NCBI RefSeq assembly: GCF_000092365.1 | Contig: NC_014218.1 | Span: 744,001-808,000 of the forward strand | Source: Arcanobacterium haemolyticum DSM 20595 | GTDB taxonomy: Bacteria; Actinomycetota; Actinomycetes; Actinomycetales; Actinomycetaceae | Reading direction: 5' to 3' | Length of the DNA: 64,000 nucleotides | Shown: in pieces, positions 16,724-26,403 of the stretch | Layout of the letters: each line of letters begins with the position of its first letter | Numbering within the stretch: position 1 is the stretch's first letter | Position numbers and translations under genes: made by a program | Notes under the pieces: generated by a model | Databases searched by the model: none | Seen by the model: only the letters and a program-made list of their open reading frames with translations | Told to the model about the DNA's origin: nothing

Positions 16724-18610
16724 GTGGCGGATTATAGGAGACATGAGCCCGCCTCACTCACACAACGTATAGCCAGTAACTATCGGCGTGGAATGGGCGA
16801 AGGCCGTGGCGGTGGAGCCGTAGCCAGGAAATACACTAACCGGAGGCTATCAGTAACGATTGTGATCGTTCTTGCCGTAGCCTCTCTGTTATTGACGCGT
16901 CTTGTTTACTTGCAGGTTTTCCGTGCGTCGGATCTGGCGGATGTTGCTAGTAGTCTCCGTAGCCAAACGATCAATCTTGAAGCCAAACGTGGTGACATCG
17001 TGGATGTGCATGGCAATATCCTTGCCACATCTGTGGAACGGTATAACGTTCGCGCTAACCAGGTTGAACTTGAGTCATATCGTGAATATGACAAGAATGA
17101 CAAGCTGATTGGCACAGGCGCCGCAGCTGCAGCAAAAAAGCTGGCACCAGTGCTGGGTATGGATGAAGCTGAACTTGCCGGGCGCTTCCTTGGCGGGCAG
17201 GAAAAATATCAATGGGAACTGATTAAACGTGATATTTCCCCGGATAAATGGCGGGAAATTAACGATTTAGGGATCCATGGAATTTACCCTGAACGCTATA
17301 TGCAACGTTTCTATCCGAACGGATACGTGGCCGGAAATATTCTCGGCTATACAGGTGTAACTGCAGAAGACGATACTGTTGCTGGCCGCGCCGGAATTGA
17401 ATCCACATATAACGAATTGCTCGCCGGTAAGAACGGCACGCTGAAGATCGAAGCTGGTCCATCGGGCACCGTCTTCCCGCAGGCGCCAAAAAAAGAGACG
17501 CCCGCAGTAGATGGTGGAAAAGTGAAGCTCACGATTGATCGTGATCTTCAGTTAGCCACTCAAGAAGCATTGGATTCAGCAGTCAAGAAGACGGGAGCAG
17601 AGTGGGGCTCCGCCGTCGTCATTGAAATCGGAACTGGGCGAATTCTGGCGTTAGGTGATTCGTCTGCGCCAGATCCTTCCAACCTGCAACACGTCAACCC
17701 AAACGATTGGAATTCGCGCGCCGTTCAAGCGGTTGTTGAACCGGGATCGAGTGGAAAAGTTATCACGCTGTCAGCGGCACTTGATGCAGGGGCGGTGCAC
17801 CCAACCGATACCTTCGTGGTTCCCGATACGCTTGTAATGCCAAATGGCCAAAAGATTTCAGATAACGATAACCACGCAACCGAAACGATGACTGTTGCAG
17901 GTATCATCGGGAAATCGTATAACACCGGACTTGTACAAATAGGTGACCGGATCAAAGATAAATACCGCTACTCTATGCTCCAAAAATTCGGTATCGGTGC
18001 TAAAACCGGAATTGAACTACCAGGGGAGACCGCTGGTATTTTGAATCCGTACGAATCCTGGGACGAACGCACGCGTTACACCACAATGATCGGTCAGGCC
18101 TGGGCTGCTTCCACACTTCAACTAGGGCAAATGATTTCAATCATCGGAAATGATGGTGTGAAAGTTCCTCTCCATATTGTGGATGGAACCTATACAGATG
18201 GCGGTAATTTCACACCAACCGTGATCGGTGCATCTGAACAAGTTATCTCTCCTGACGCCGCCAGGGCAGCCAACCAGATTCTTCAAGGGGTGACGCGTTC
18301 AGATTCAACAGGCGAGCTCGCACGGGTTCCCGGATATAACGTGGCGGGAAAAACTGGTACCGCAGAAGTTCCTGATGAATCAGGAAATCTGACCAAGCGT
18401 GTGGGGACCTTCGTTGGGTTACTTCCCGCGGAAAAGCCTCAAGTGGCTATTGCTGCAGTTATCTACAATGCGTCTGGCCCAGGCTACGGTTCTACAACAG
18501 CAGCTCCTGTTTTTGCAGAAATTGGAAAATTTGCGATGCGCTCCTTGGGCGTCGCACCGTCAACTGAACCACTGGTCAAATTCCCGTGGACACAAAGTGA
18601 GTTACCATGA
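16724..18610 (+). CDS. ftsI: Septal peptidoglycan transpeptidase FtsI (PBP3)
   Basis: A class B penicillin-binding protein of 628 residues that cross-links septal peptidoglycan with FtsW. It has a basic cytoplasmic N-terminus, one membrane anchor (about 43-63), a PBP dimerisation domain (RGDIVDVHGNILATS) and a transpeptidase domain with active-site Ser342-x-x-Lys345 (in EPGSSGKV), Ser398-Tyr-Asn400 and Lys543-Thr-Gly545. The nucleophile tetrad SSGK departs from the common STFK/STMK. The GTG start follows GAGGAGGAA, and the end overlaps murE by 4 bases. Confidence 0.96.
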   Translation: MADYRRHEPASLTQRIASNYRRGMGEGRGGGAVARKYTNRRLSVTIVIVLAVASLLLTRLVYLQVFRASDLADVASSLRSQTINLEAKRGDIVDVHGNILATSVERYNVRANQVELESYREYDKNDKLIGTGAAAAAKKLAPVLGMDEAELAGRFLGGQEKYQWELIKRDISPDKWREINDLGIHGIYPERYMQRFYPNGYVAGNILGYTGVTAEDDTVAGRAGIESTYNELLAGKNGTLKIEAGPSGTVFPQAPKKETPAVDGGKVKLTIDRDLQLATQEALDSAVKKTGAEWGSAVVIEIGTGRILALGDSSAPDPSNLQHVNPNDWNSRAVQAVVEPGSSGKVITLSAALDAGAVHPTDTFVVPDTLVMPNGQKISDNDNHATETMTVAGIIGKSYNTGLVQIGDRIKDKYRYSMLQKFGIGAKTGIELPGETAGILNPYESWDERTRYTTMIGQAWAASTLQLGQMISIIGNDGVKVPLHIVDGTYTDGGNFTPTVIGASEQVISPDAARAANQILQGVTRSDSTGELARVPGYNVAGKTGTAEVPDESGNLTKRVGTFVGLLPAEKPQVAIAAVIYNASGPGYGSTTAAPVFAEIGKFAMRSLGVAPSTEPLVKFPWTQSELP

Positions 18611-20085
18611 TTCGTCCCGTCCACGTTACGTCCACACGTCTAGGCGAACTGATTGCCTCATGCCCAGCAGAATATGCTGACGTTGCCATCACAGGTGCGA
18701 CAGCGGATAATCGCCAGGTAGAGCCTGGCGATCTCTTCTTTGCAATCCCGGGTGCCACAGCACACGGGGCACGCTACGCGAATAGTGCAGTGGCGTCAGG
18801 CGCAGTTGCCGTTATCACGGATACAGACGGAGCAGACTTCGTGACTGCAGATGTTCCCGTGATCATTCTTGCGGATGTAGCACGCCACGTTGGAGATATC
18901 GCGGCAGCTGTGTATGGTTTTCCTGCGCAGAAGCTTACGACCTACGCCGTCACTGGTACGAATGGGAAAACTACCACGGCTTTCATGATCGATCACATCT
19001 TGAATACGTTAGGGGAGACAACGGGACTTATCGGAACCGTTGCTGTGAAAATTGCTGGACAAGAAATTCCCGCCCAACTCACCACTCCTCAACCAGCCGA
19101 TCTTCAAGCCATGCTAGCTGCGCTAGTAGAGCGCGGCGGTACTAGTTTGGTGATGGAAGTATCGTCCCATGCGATTGCTCAAGGCCGAATCGAATCGATT
19201 AATTATTCGGTTGCCGGGTTCACGAACCTCACCCAGGATCACCTGGATTACCACAACACGTTGACGGAATATTTTGAGGCGAAAGCTCTGCTTTTCACCG
19301 AAAAATTCTCACGAGTAGGCGTTGCGATCACGGATACTCCATGGGGAGAAGAGCTGGTAAAACGTGGCAATGAAAGGGTTGCTGCGCTCGCATCGCAGCC
19401 GGATCAGCCTGCCGGCTGGCGCTTCACTGGGCAGGCGGACGGAACGTTGACGCTTCGTGGGGAAAACTGGGGGACTATCACCACGTCAACGAATCTTCCA
19501 GGCGATTTCAACATTGCCAATGCGGCTCTTGCTATAGCAATGGTGGCAAAGGCCGGCTATTCGGCAGAGGCGATTTCGGCGGCGTTATTAGCCAGTAATG
19601 GGGTGAATCCGCAGGTTCCAGGCCGGATGGAAGTTGTGGCGGAGGCGCCACGAATCGTTGTCGATTTTGCACACAATGAAGATGCATTAACTAAGGCGAT
19701 TGAGGCATTGCGCCCAAGTACGCAAGGGAATCTGATTGTTATTACAGGTTCGGCTGGCGATCGTGACGTCACGAAGCGCCCGCTTATGGCCAAGACTGTT
19801 GCGGAACGCGCAGATGTTTTGGTTATCACAGACGATGATCCACATTCGGAAGATCCAGCGCACATCCGAGCGGACTTGATCGCCGGAATACCAACGGATA
19901 CGAACTGGATTGAGATTGCTGATCGCCGTGAAGCGATCACTGCGATGGTCACGGATGCCTGTGCGGAAGATACTATACTTATTGCCGGTCGGGGGCATGA
20001 GACTATCCAGGATATGAATGGGACTCTGGTTAACCTTGACGATCGAGAAGTTGCGCGTGAAGCACACGCGAAGCGAAGGGCATAA
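18607..20085 (+). CDS. murE: UDP-MurNAc-tripeptide synthetase MurE, probably lysine or ornithine type
   Basis: Adds the third amino acid of the peptidoglycan stem to UDP-MurNAc-L-Ala-D-Glu. Of 492 residues, the P-loop GTNGKTTT is at 117-124, with MEVSSHA, FTNLTQDHLDYH and the C-terminal GRGHE motif. The specificity motif, DNPR in meso-diaminopimelate enzymes, reads Asp410-Asp-Pro-His413 here, so the diaminopimelate-binding arginine is absent. This fits the lysine- or ornithine-containing peptidoglycan of Actinomycetaceae. The start overlaps the ftsI stop; murF follows after 3 bases. Confidence 0.95.
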   Translation: MIRPVHVTSTRLGELIASCPAEYADVAITGATADNRQVEPGDLFFAIPGATAHGARYANSAVASGAVAVITDTDGADFVTADVPVIILADVARHVGDIAAAVYGFPAQKLTTYAVTGTNGKTTTAFMIDHILNTLGETTGLIGTVAVKIAGQEIPAQLTTPQPADLQAMLAALVERGGTSLVMEVSSHAIAQGRIESINYSVAGFTNLTQDHLDYHNTLTEYFEAKALLFTEKFSRVGVAITDTPWGEELVKRGNERVAALASQPDQPAGWRFTGQADGTLTLRGENWGTITTSTNLPGDFNIANAALAIAMVAKAGYSAEAISAALLASNGVNPQVPGRMEVVAEAPRIVVDFAHNEDALTKAIEALRPSTQGNLIVITGSAGDRDVTKRPLMAKTVAERADVLVITDDDPHSEDPAHIRADLIAGIPTDTNWIEIADRREAITAMVTDACAEDTILIAGRGHETIQDMNGTLVNLDDREVAREAHAKRRA

Positions 20086-20088
20086 AAG

Positions 20089-21501
20089 ATGATCGGGATG
20101 ACGATAGAACAGGTAGCGACGTGCGTTGATGGCACAATCAGCACCGAACCTGCCGATTCGCTTGTGACAAGCATTGCAACTGACAACCGTACGATTTCTG
20201 GTGGTGAACTCTTTGTTGCTATTGCGGGCGAACGGGTTGACGGAAATCGGTTTGCTCAGGCGGCCTTGGACGCTGGAGCTGTGGCAGTGTTAACGGCGGA
20301 TCCGGCGGCTGCGTGTGCTACGGGAGCTGCGCCTGAACGCGTGATTGCAGTTGACGATCCGATCGTTGCGCTTGGCAGGTTGGCCCACGAACAGGCTCAC
20401 ATTGTGCGGAAGTGTGGCGCTGAAAACTTCCAGGTTATTGGTGTGACGGGTTCGGTTGGAAAGACGACGACGAAGGACCTCCTCGCTCATCTTCTTGGGC
20501 AGCGTGGCCCGATTATTGCGCCTCCGGGATCGTTCAATAATGAGTTGGGGATGCCTCTGACTGTGCTTCGTGCGGACGAATCAACGTCAACGTTGGTTCT
20601 GGAAATGGGGGCCGATCATATCGGTAACCTCGCGTACCTTACCGGTATTGTAGCACCAGATGTTTCGGTTGTTCTTGCGGTTGCCCGCGCCCACCTAGGC
20701 GAATTTGGTGGCATTGAAAACGTTGCCCGCGCCAAATCTGAGCTTGTGGAAGGAACGCGAGAAGGCGGCGTCGTCGTCCTTAACTATGATGACGAACGCG
20801 TGCGGGATATGGCGAAACTGGCCCCTGGAAAAGTCGTCTATTTTTCTGCAAGCGGCGCGTGCCGTGACGGAGTGTGGGCATCGGACGTGACTCTGAACAA
20901 AACCGGCCAAGCCTCATTTATCCTCCACTACGGACAATCCGAATCTCGCGTAGAACTCAAACTTATCGGCGCTCACCACGTTGCAAACGCGCTTGCCGCA
21001 GCAACCGTGGCACTCGTGTGTGGAATCGAACTGGACGACTGTGCGCGCCTCCTCACTGAAGCAAACGCAGGAAGCCCACACCGCATGGATGTGTGGGAAC
21101 GCAACGGAACTACAATCATCGACGATTCGTACAATGCAAACCCGGATTCAATGAAAGCTGGCCTCACTGCGCTAGCTCACCTAGGAACACATCGCCGTAA
21201 GATCGCAGTACTTGGAACAATGCTCGAACTTGGCGAAGAATCGGAAGCGGAACACGCACACATCGGTGAACTCGTGGCGCAACTCGGTATCGATACTCTC
21301 ATCGCCGTAGGCCCAGGACTCTCCCCAACCATACTCACAGCACGCCAAGGCGGGGTAGAAGTCCACGAAACCCTCAACGTGGCAGAAGCAACTCAGTTGC
21401 TTACCGGCCTTCTTGCCGAAGGTGACGTAGTCTTGCTTAAAGGTTCTAACGGTTCTGGGGTGTGGCGGCTCGCAGACGCTTTAAAGGAGAACGATCGCTA
21501 A
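20089..21501 (+). CDS. murF: UDP-MurNAc-tripeptide D-Ala-D-Ala ligase MurF
   Basis: Joins D-Ala-D-Ala to the UDP-MurNAc-tripeptide, the last cytoplasmic stem-peptide step. The 470 residues include the N-terminal SIATDNRTISGGELFVAI segment, P-loop GVTGSVGKTTTKD, FNNELGMPLTVL, and C-terminal DDSYNANPDSMKAGL and LKGSNGSGVW. It lies 3 bases after murE and directly abuts mraY, whose ATG follows its stop. The GGAG in the last codons (TTAAAGGAGAAC) serves as RBS for mraY. Confidence 0.96.
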   Translation: MIGMTIEQVATCVDGTISTEPADSLVTSIATDNRTISGGELFVAIAGERVDGNRFAQAALDAGAVAVLTADPAAACATGAAPERVIAVDDPIVALGRLAHEQAHIVRKCGAENFQVIGVTGSVGKTTTKDLLAHLLGQRGPIIAPPGSFNNELGMPLTVLRADESTSTLVLEMGADHIGNLAYLTGIVAPDVSVVLAVARAHLGEFGGIENVARAKSELVEGTREGGVVVLNYDDERVRDMAKLAPGKVVYFSASGACRDGVWASDVTLNKTGQASFILHYGQSESRVELKLIGAHHVANALAAATVALVCGIELDDCARLLTEANAGSPHRMDVWERNGTTIIDDSYNANPDSMKAGLTALAHLGTHRRKIAVLGTMLELGEESEAEHAHIGELVAQLGIDTLIAVGPGLSPTILTARQGGVEVHETLNVAEATQLLTGLLAEGDVVLLKGSNGSGVWRLADALKENDR

Positions 21502-22587
21502 ATGCTTGCGATTCTTATTGCACTAGGAACGGCGCTGATCATCGCGCTTTTAGGTACACCATTTTTTATCAAGGTGTTGGAAAAGCGCTCATACGGGCAG
21601 TTTATCCGTGAAGATGGGCCTACCACCCACCTGGTTAAACGCGGAACACCCACGATGGGTGGCGTGGTTATCATCGCGGCAACCATTATTGGATGGGCGG
21701 TTGCAAACCTCACCACGCAACGTGTACCTCAAATCTCTGGGTTTTTACTGCTTGGCCTCATGATGGGCATGGGTATGGTTGGCTTCCTCGATGATTTTAC
21801 GAAAGTCCGCAAAGAACGTTCGCTTGGGCTGACTCCGCGTGCGAAAATGATCGGTCTTGGCACTGTTGGTATCGTGTTTTCGTTGCTGGCCTTGCAGTTC
21901 CCTAATGACATAAACCGCACGCCTGGATCTACCGCCATCTCCGCCGTTCGCGATCTGCCAGTGGACTTCAGCTATCTCGGATATGGCGTGGGCATTGTTT
22001 TGTTCGTGCTGTGGGCCAACTTTTTGATCAGCGCGTGGTCTAACGGCGTGAATCTAACCGATGGCCTTGATGGCTTGGCCGCGGGTGCTTCCATGCTGGC
22101 GTTTGGTGCCTACACGATCGTGGGAATCTGGCAGTACTACCAAAGCTGCGAATCCGTGGTTGCGGCCAGCCCCGGATGTTATGACGTGCGCGATCCGCGC
22201 GAAATTGCCATTATTTGTGCGGCCATCGTGGGGGCATGTTTCGGCTTCTTGTGGCACAACACCTCTCCGGCAGCGATTTTCATGGGCGATACCGGTTCAC
22301 TGGCGCTCGGTGGCGCTTTCGCGGGCGTCTCAATCCTTACTCGTACTGAAATCTTGGCAGTGCTACTTGGTGGCTTGTTCGTGGTGATCGTGATTTCTGA
22401 TGTTATCCAGATCGGCATGTTCAAACTCACTGGCAAGCGCGTGTTCCGAATGGCGCCGTTGCATCACCATTTTGAGCTGAAGGGCTGGAAGGAAGTCACG
22501 ATCGTTGTGCGCTTCTGGTTGATCCAAGGGCTCTTTATTTCTGCTGGCATGTTCTTGTTCTACGCAGAATGGTTGGCACAGCAATGA
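21502..22587 (+). CDS. mraY: Phospho-MurNAc-pentapeptide transferase MraY
   Basis: The integral membrane enzyme that makes lipid I from UDP-MurNAc-pentapeptide and undecaprenyl phosphate. The 361 residues form about ten transmembrane helices. Conserved cytoplasmic motifs are DGPTTHLVKRGTPTMGG, the catalytic FLDDFTK, NLTDGLDGLAAG, MGDTGSLALGG and MAPLHHHFELKGW. The stop overlaps the murD ATG (ATGA). Confidence 0.96.
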   Translation: MLAILIALGTALIIALLGTPFFIKVLEKRSYGQFIREDGPTTHLVKRGTPTMGGVVIIAATIIGWAVANLTTQRVPQISGFLLLGLMMGMGMVGFLDDFTKVRKERSLGLTPRAKMIGLGTVGIVFSLLALQFPNDINRTPGSTAISAVRDLPVDFSYLGYGVGIVLFVLWANFLISAWSNGVNLTDGLDGLAAGASMLAFGAYTIVGIWQYYQSCESVVAASPGCYDVRDPREIAIICAAIVGACFGFLWHNTSPAAIFMGDTGSLALGGAFAGVSILTRTEILAVLLGGLFVVIVISDVIQIGMFKLTGKRVFRMAPLHHHFELKGWKEVTIVVRFWLIQGLFISAGMFLFYAEWLAQQ

Positions 22588-24065
22588 TCATCCCTGGGGC
22601 TCATCGCTTTGATGGGCTGAACGTTGCGATTCTTGGCGTTGGAAAATCCGGCCGCGCAGCGATTGAGGCGCTCCGTGCTCACACCGCTGCACGTTTGGGG
22701 GCTTGGGATTCGTCTACGGCTGCGATCGATTCGCTTGATCGTTCATCCCTCGAAGAAGTATACGCATCTGCAGATCCTGCACAGCTGATGGAATCCTTGC
22801 TTGGTTGGGGCCCGGATATCGTGGTGATTGCGCCTGGTTTTAGGCAAAGTGGCTACGAGTGGGCTACGTTGCGTGCGCGCGGGATCCGCGTGTGGTCTGA
22901 AATCGAATTGGCGTGGCATTTGCGGGCGCAAGCAGACGATGGTACATATGCTCCATGGCTGTGCGTTACCGGCACAAACGGCAAAACCACCACGGTTGGA
23001 ATGGTTGAATCGATTGTGCAGGCTGCAGGCTTGCGTGCGCTGGCAGTGGGTAACGTTGGCGTTCCGGCTGTAACAGCCGTGTCGGATACGTCTGCTAACG
23101 CACCGCAAGTGTTCGCCTGCGAACTTTCTTCGTTCCAGTTGGCTGCCACTTACTCGATGGAACCAACATCAGCGATCGTGCTGAACTTGGCAGACGATCA
23201 TTTAGAATGGCACAGCACGCGCGAAGAGTACGCGAATGCGAAGGCAACGATCTATGAACGGACGCACCGGGCGTGTGTGTATCCCGTAGGCGATTCTGTG
23301 GTCCAAGGGATGGTGGATAGCGCGGACGTAATCGAAGGCGCCCGTGCGATTGGTGTTTCATTGGGAATTCCATCGCTCGGCCAGCTCGGTTTTGTGGAAG
23401 ATGTGGCCGTGGATCGCGCCTTCAACGCCACTGCCCATTCACATGCGGAAGAACTGTTTACGCTGGCTGATCTGGAACATCTTTCGCCAGAAGGATATGC
23501 TCTTCCTGCACATATTGCGAAGGACGCGCTGGCAGCAGCAGCCCTTGCCCGATCGATCGGCATCCCCGCCTCCGCTGTTGCTCAAGGTCTACGTGATTAC
23601 ACGCCTGGAGCACACCGGATCGCTCACGTGGCTACGGTCAACGGCGTGGCATACGTGGATGATTCGAAAGCTACGAATGCCCATGCTGCCCAAGCGTCGC
23701 TTCTTGGCCACGATACGGCAACCACTATTTGGATTGCGGGTGGGTTAGCAAAGGGCGCGTGTTTTGACGCGCTGGTGGAGCGCGTTCGTGATCGTCTTGC
23801 TGGCGTGGTTGTTATTGGTGTTGATCAGGAACCGTGGCGTGCCGCCTTGGCGCATCTTGATGTTCCAGTGACGTATATTGATACTGATGCCCAGGATCCG
23901 ATGGCAGAAGCGGTGGCGCAGGCTACGGCGTTGGCCGTCCCAGGGCAAACAGTGCTTTTGGCCCCCGCCTGTGCATCCCAGGATCAGTTTGTGAGCTATG
24001 GAGAACGCGGCGATAAGTTCGCGAAGGCTGTAGCAGAATTGGTGGCGTCACACGAGGAGGAATAA
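22584..24065 (+). CDS. murD: UDP-MurNAc-L-alanine--D-glutamate ligase MurD
   Basis: Adds D-Glu to UDP-MurNAc-L-Ala. The 493 residues carry an N-terminal Rossmann GVGKSGRAA, P-loop VTGTNGKTTTVGM, LNLADDHLEWH, DDSKATNAHA, WIAGGLAKG and LLAPACASQDQF. An ATG at 22569 is in frame, but the ATG at 22584 overlaps the mraY stop by the usual ATGA and is preferred. ftsW follows after 2 bases behind GAGGAGG. Confidence 0.95.
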   Translation: MIIPGAHRFDGLNVAILGVGKSGRAAIEALRAHTAARLGAWDSSTAAIDSLDRSSLEEVYASADPAQLMESLLGWGPDIVVIAPGFRQSGYEWATLRARGIRVWSEIELAWHLRAQADDGTYAPWLCVTGTNGKTTTVGMVESIVQAAGLRALAVGNVGVPAVTAVSDTSANAPQVFACELSSFQLAATYSMEPTSAIVLNLADDHLEWHSTREEYANAKATIYERTHRACVYPVGDSVVQGMVDSADVIEGARAIGVSLGIPSLGQLGFVEDVAVDRAFNATAHSHAEELFTLADLEHLSPEGYALPAHIAKDALAAAALARSIGIPASAVAQGLRDYTPGAHRIAHVATVNGVAYVDDSKATNAHAAQASLLGHDTATTIWIAGGLAKGACFDALVERVRDRLAGVVVIGVDQEPWRAALAHLDVPVTYIDTDAQDPMAEAVAQATALAVPGQTVLLAPACASQDQFVSYGERGDKFAKAVAELVASHEEE

Positions 24066-24067
24066 GA

Positions 24068-25297
24068 ATGGAAGCAGTGCCAGGTGAGAGCCTGTCAAAG
24101 ACGGATCTGTCGCGGCGCAACGTTATCCTTCAGTCTCTCCTTTTGATGGTCGCATCGGCGTTGATGCTGATTGCGATTGGCGTGTTCATGGTTTTTTCGG
24201 CCACGGCCCCGTCCTCCATTTCTGCTGTTACTGCTGATCCGTCTACGCAACTTTTTGCGGTTGCATTGCGTCAGTTCGTGTTCGCACTTGCTGGTGTTGT
24301 GGGCGCGTTTGTGTTGGCGTTTATTCCGTACCGGTTGTTGCAACGGTTTGCGTTGGTGCCCTTGATGTTGGGGTGTTTGTTGCAGCTGTTGGTGTTGGCG
24401 CAGGGTGGCGATGGTGTTAAAGGCAATAACAACTGGCTGAAGGTGGCTGGTTTTACGTTGCAGCCGTCTGAATTTTTGAAGTTGGCGTTGGTGATTTGGC
24501 TGGCGATGATGCTGGCTCGGTTGACGCTGAAGGAGATTCAGGAGTCCCGCACGATTGTGATTCCGGTGGTGGGCTTTGGTTTGGCTACTGGTTTGGTTGT
24601 TGTGGGTGGCGATGTTGGTACTGCACTTGTTTTTGTGCTGATTGGTGCTGGCATGTTTTGGCTGTCTGGCTTGCTTGGCCGTCAGTTGGTTCCGCCGATG
24701 GTTGTGTTTGGTTTTGCGGCTACGTTGCTGGTTGTTATTCGCCCGTCGCGTTTGTATCGTGTGATTGATTATGTGAATAATTTGTTGACGTTGCCGGATA
24801 GTATTACACCAACGCAGTCTGATTATGCGTTGTTTGCGTTTGGTTCTGGTGGCGTGACTGGCGTGGGCATTGGTGCTGGTAAGGAAAAGTGGCGTGATTT
24901 GGCCGAAGCGCATACCGATTTTATTTTTGCGGTTATTGGCGAAGAGTTGGGGTTGATTGGTGCGCTGACTGTTATTTTGCTGTTCCTTGCGCTTGGTTGG
25001 GCGTTGTTGCGTATTGCGATGAATCATACGGATCGTTATGCTCAGTTGCTTGCGATTGGGGCAGCGTTGTGGTTGTGTGGGCAGGCTTTTGCGAACATGT
25101 GGGTTGTGGTTGGTTTGCTTCCAGTTTTCGGTGTTCCGTTGCCGTTTGTTTCGATGGGTGGTTCGTCGATGATGGCTACGGTGTGGATGCTGGGTGTTGT
25201 TGCGGCAACAACGTTGGATGTTCCTGGAGTTCGTGAGACGTTTAAGGTTCGCCGTGGCCTGGTTCGCCGGGCGCGTGCGTTGATTCGGAGGAAGTAA
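24068..25297 (+). CDS. ftsW: Lipid II polymerase FtsW
   Basis: A SEDS-family septal glycosyltransferase that polymerises lipid II with FtsI. The 409 residues give about ten transmembrane helices, with GDGVKGNNNWLKVAGFTLQPSE in two adjoining motifs, GGDVGTALVF, and the C-terminal DFIFAVIGEELGLIGA and LPFVSMGGSSMMA. The ATG follows GAGGAGGAATAA. Codon use on the coding strand is strikingly rich in T and G (TTG, GTT, GGT), unlike the murE/murF end of the operon. The last A of its stop is the first base of the murG ATG. Confidence 0.96.
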   Translation: MEAVPGESLSKTDLSRRNVILQSLLLMVASALMLIAIGVFMVFSATAPSSISAVTADPSTQLFAVALRQFVFALAGVVGAFVLAFIPYRLLQRFALVPLMLGCLLQLLVLAQGGDGVKGNNNWLKVAGFTLQPSEFLKLALVIWLAMMLARLTLKEIQESRTIVIPVVGFGLATGLVVVGGDVGTALVFVLIGAGMFWLSGLLGRQLVPPMVVFGFAATLLVVIRPSRLYRVIDYVNNLLTLPDSITPTQSDYALFAFGSGGVTGVGIGAGKEKWRDLAEAHTDFIFAVIGEELGLIGALTVILLFLALGWALLRIAMNHTDRYAQLLAIGAALWLCGQAFANMWVVVGLLPVFGVPLPFVSMGGSSMMATVWMLGVVAATTLDVPGVRETFKVRRGLVRRARALIRRK

Positions 25298-26403
25298 TGA
25301 AGCTGAGTGTTGTGTTGTGTGGTGGCGGTACTGCTGGCCATGTGAATCCGTTGATTGCTACCGCGCAGGCGTTGCGTGAGAGTTTTCCTGAGGTGCGGGT
25401 GACTGCCGTGGGCACTGCGCGTGGTTTGGAAAATGATTTGGTTCCTGCCGCTGGGATTGATTTGCGTTTGGTTGAACGGGCGCCGTTTCCGCGCCGGTTG
25501 AATGGGGATGCGTTGCGTTTTCCGATGCGTTTCCGTAAGGCAGTGCGTGAGTCGCGTGCGATTTTGGCCGACGCGGATGCCACCTGTGTTATCGGTTTCG
25601 GCGGCTATGCGTCGTCTCCGATGTATCGGGCTGCGGCTGCGTTGGGGATTCCGGTGATCGTTCATGAAGCGAACGCCGTTCCAGGTATGGCGAATAAGTT
25701 GGGGGCTCGGTTTGCACGCATTGTTGCGTTAACGTTCCCGTCCACATCGTTGCGTGCTCGTAAGGGAGAGACGGTCACGGTTGGTTTGCCGTTGCGGCCT
25801 GCGATCGCTGCGTTGGCTTCGGCGGATGGTGCGGAGCGTGCGTTGCGCCGGGAAGCAGCTGCTGCGCGTTTTGGGCTGGATGCGTCGCGCCCGATCGTGG
25901 TGGTTACTGGCGGTTCGCTTGGTGCGGTGCGTTTGAACGAAACCATGCAGGTGGCTGGGGTTTCGTTGGATGCGCAAGTTTTGCATATCACGGGGAAGGG
26001 GAAGGACGACGACGTTCGTGCCGCTACCCAGGATCATCCGGGATATGTTGTGGTGGATTATGTGACTGAGATGGAGGATGTGTACGCGTTGGCCGATCTG
26101 CTAGTTGCGCGGTCGGGGGCAGGTATGGTTTCTGAAGCGTCAACTTTGGGGATTCCAACTGTGTTTGTGCCGTTGCCGATTGGTAATGGCGAGCAGGCGC
26201 GCAATGCTCGTGACGTGGTTGCGGCGGGGGGTGCGGTTTTGGTGGATAACGCCGATTTCACGCCGGAGTGGGCAACCGAACATCTGCCGGCGTTGTTGGA
26301 TCCGCAGAGGCAGCAAGAGATGAGCAAAGCGGCTCGGAAGGTTGCTCCGTCTGATGCTGCGATGAAGTTGGCTCAGTTCGCGGCGGATCTGGGAGGCAAG
26401 TGA
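25297..26403 (+). CDS. murG: UDP-GlcNAc: lipid I N-acetylglucosaminyltransferase MurG
   Basis: A GT-B glycosyltransferase that converts lipid I to lipid II on the inner membrane face. The 368 residues start with the glycine-rich CGGGTAGHVNPLIATA (about 8-23), with GFGGYASSPMYRAA, VHEANAVPGMANK, TGGSLGAVRLNE and RSGAGMVSEASTLGIPTV. Its start shares one base with the ftsW stop, and its stop overlaps the murC start region (GTGATG). Like ftsW, it uses mainly G- and T-ending codons. Confidence 0.96.
   Translation: MKLSVVLCGGGTAGHVNPLIATAQALRESFPEVRVTAVGTARGLENDLVPAAGIDLRLVERAPFPRRLNGDALRFPMRFRKAVRESRAILADADATCVIGFGGYASSPMYRAAAALGIPVIVHEANAVPGMANKLGARFARIVALTFPSTSLRARKGETVTVGLPLRPAIAALASADGAERALRREAAAARFGLDASRPIVVVTGGSLGAVRLNETMQVAGVSLDAQVLHITGKGKDDDVRAATQDHPGYVVVDYVTEMEDVYALADLLVARSGAGMVSEASTLGIPTVFVPLPIGNGEQARNARDVVAAGGAVLVDNADFTPEWATEHLPALLDPQRQQEMSKAARKVAPSDAAMKLAQFAADLGGK

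Noticed and set aside
24095-25027. 310-residue leftward open frame opposite ftsW
   Set aside because: It is an Arg/Gln/Asn-rich translation created by the T/G-rich codon use of ftsW; no RBS and no recognisable domain.
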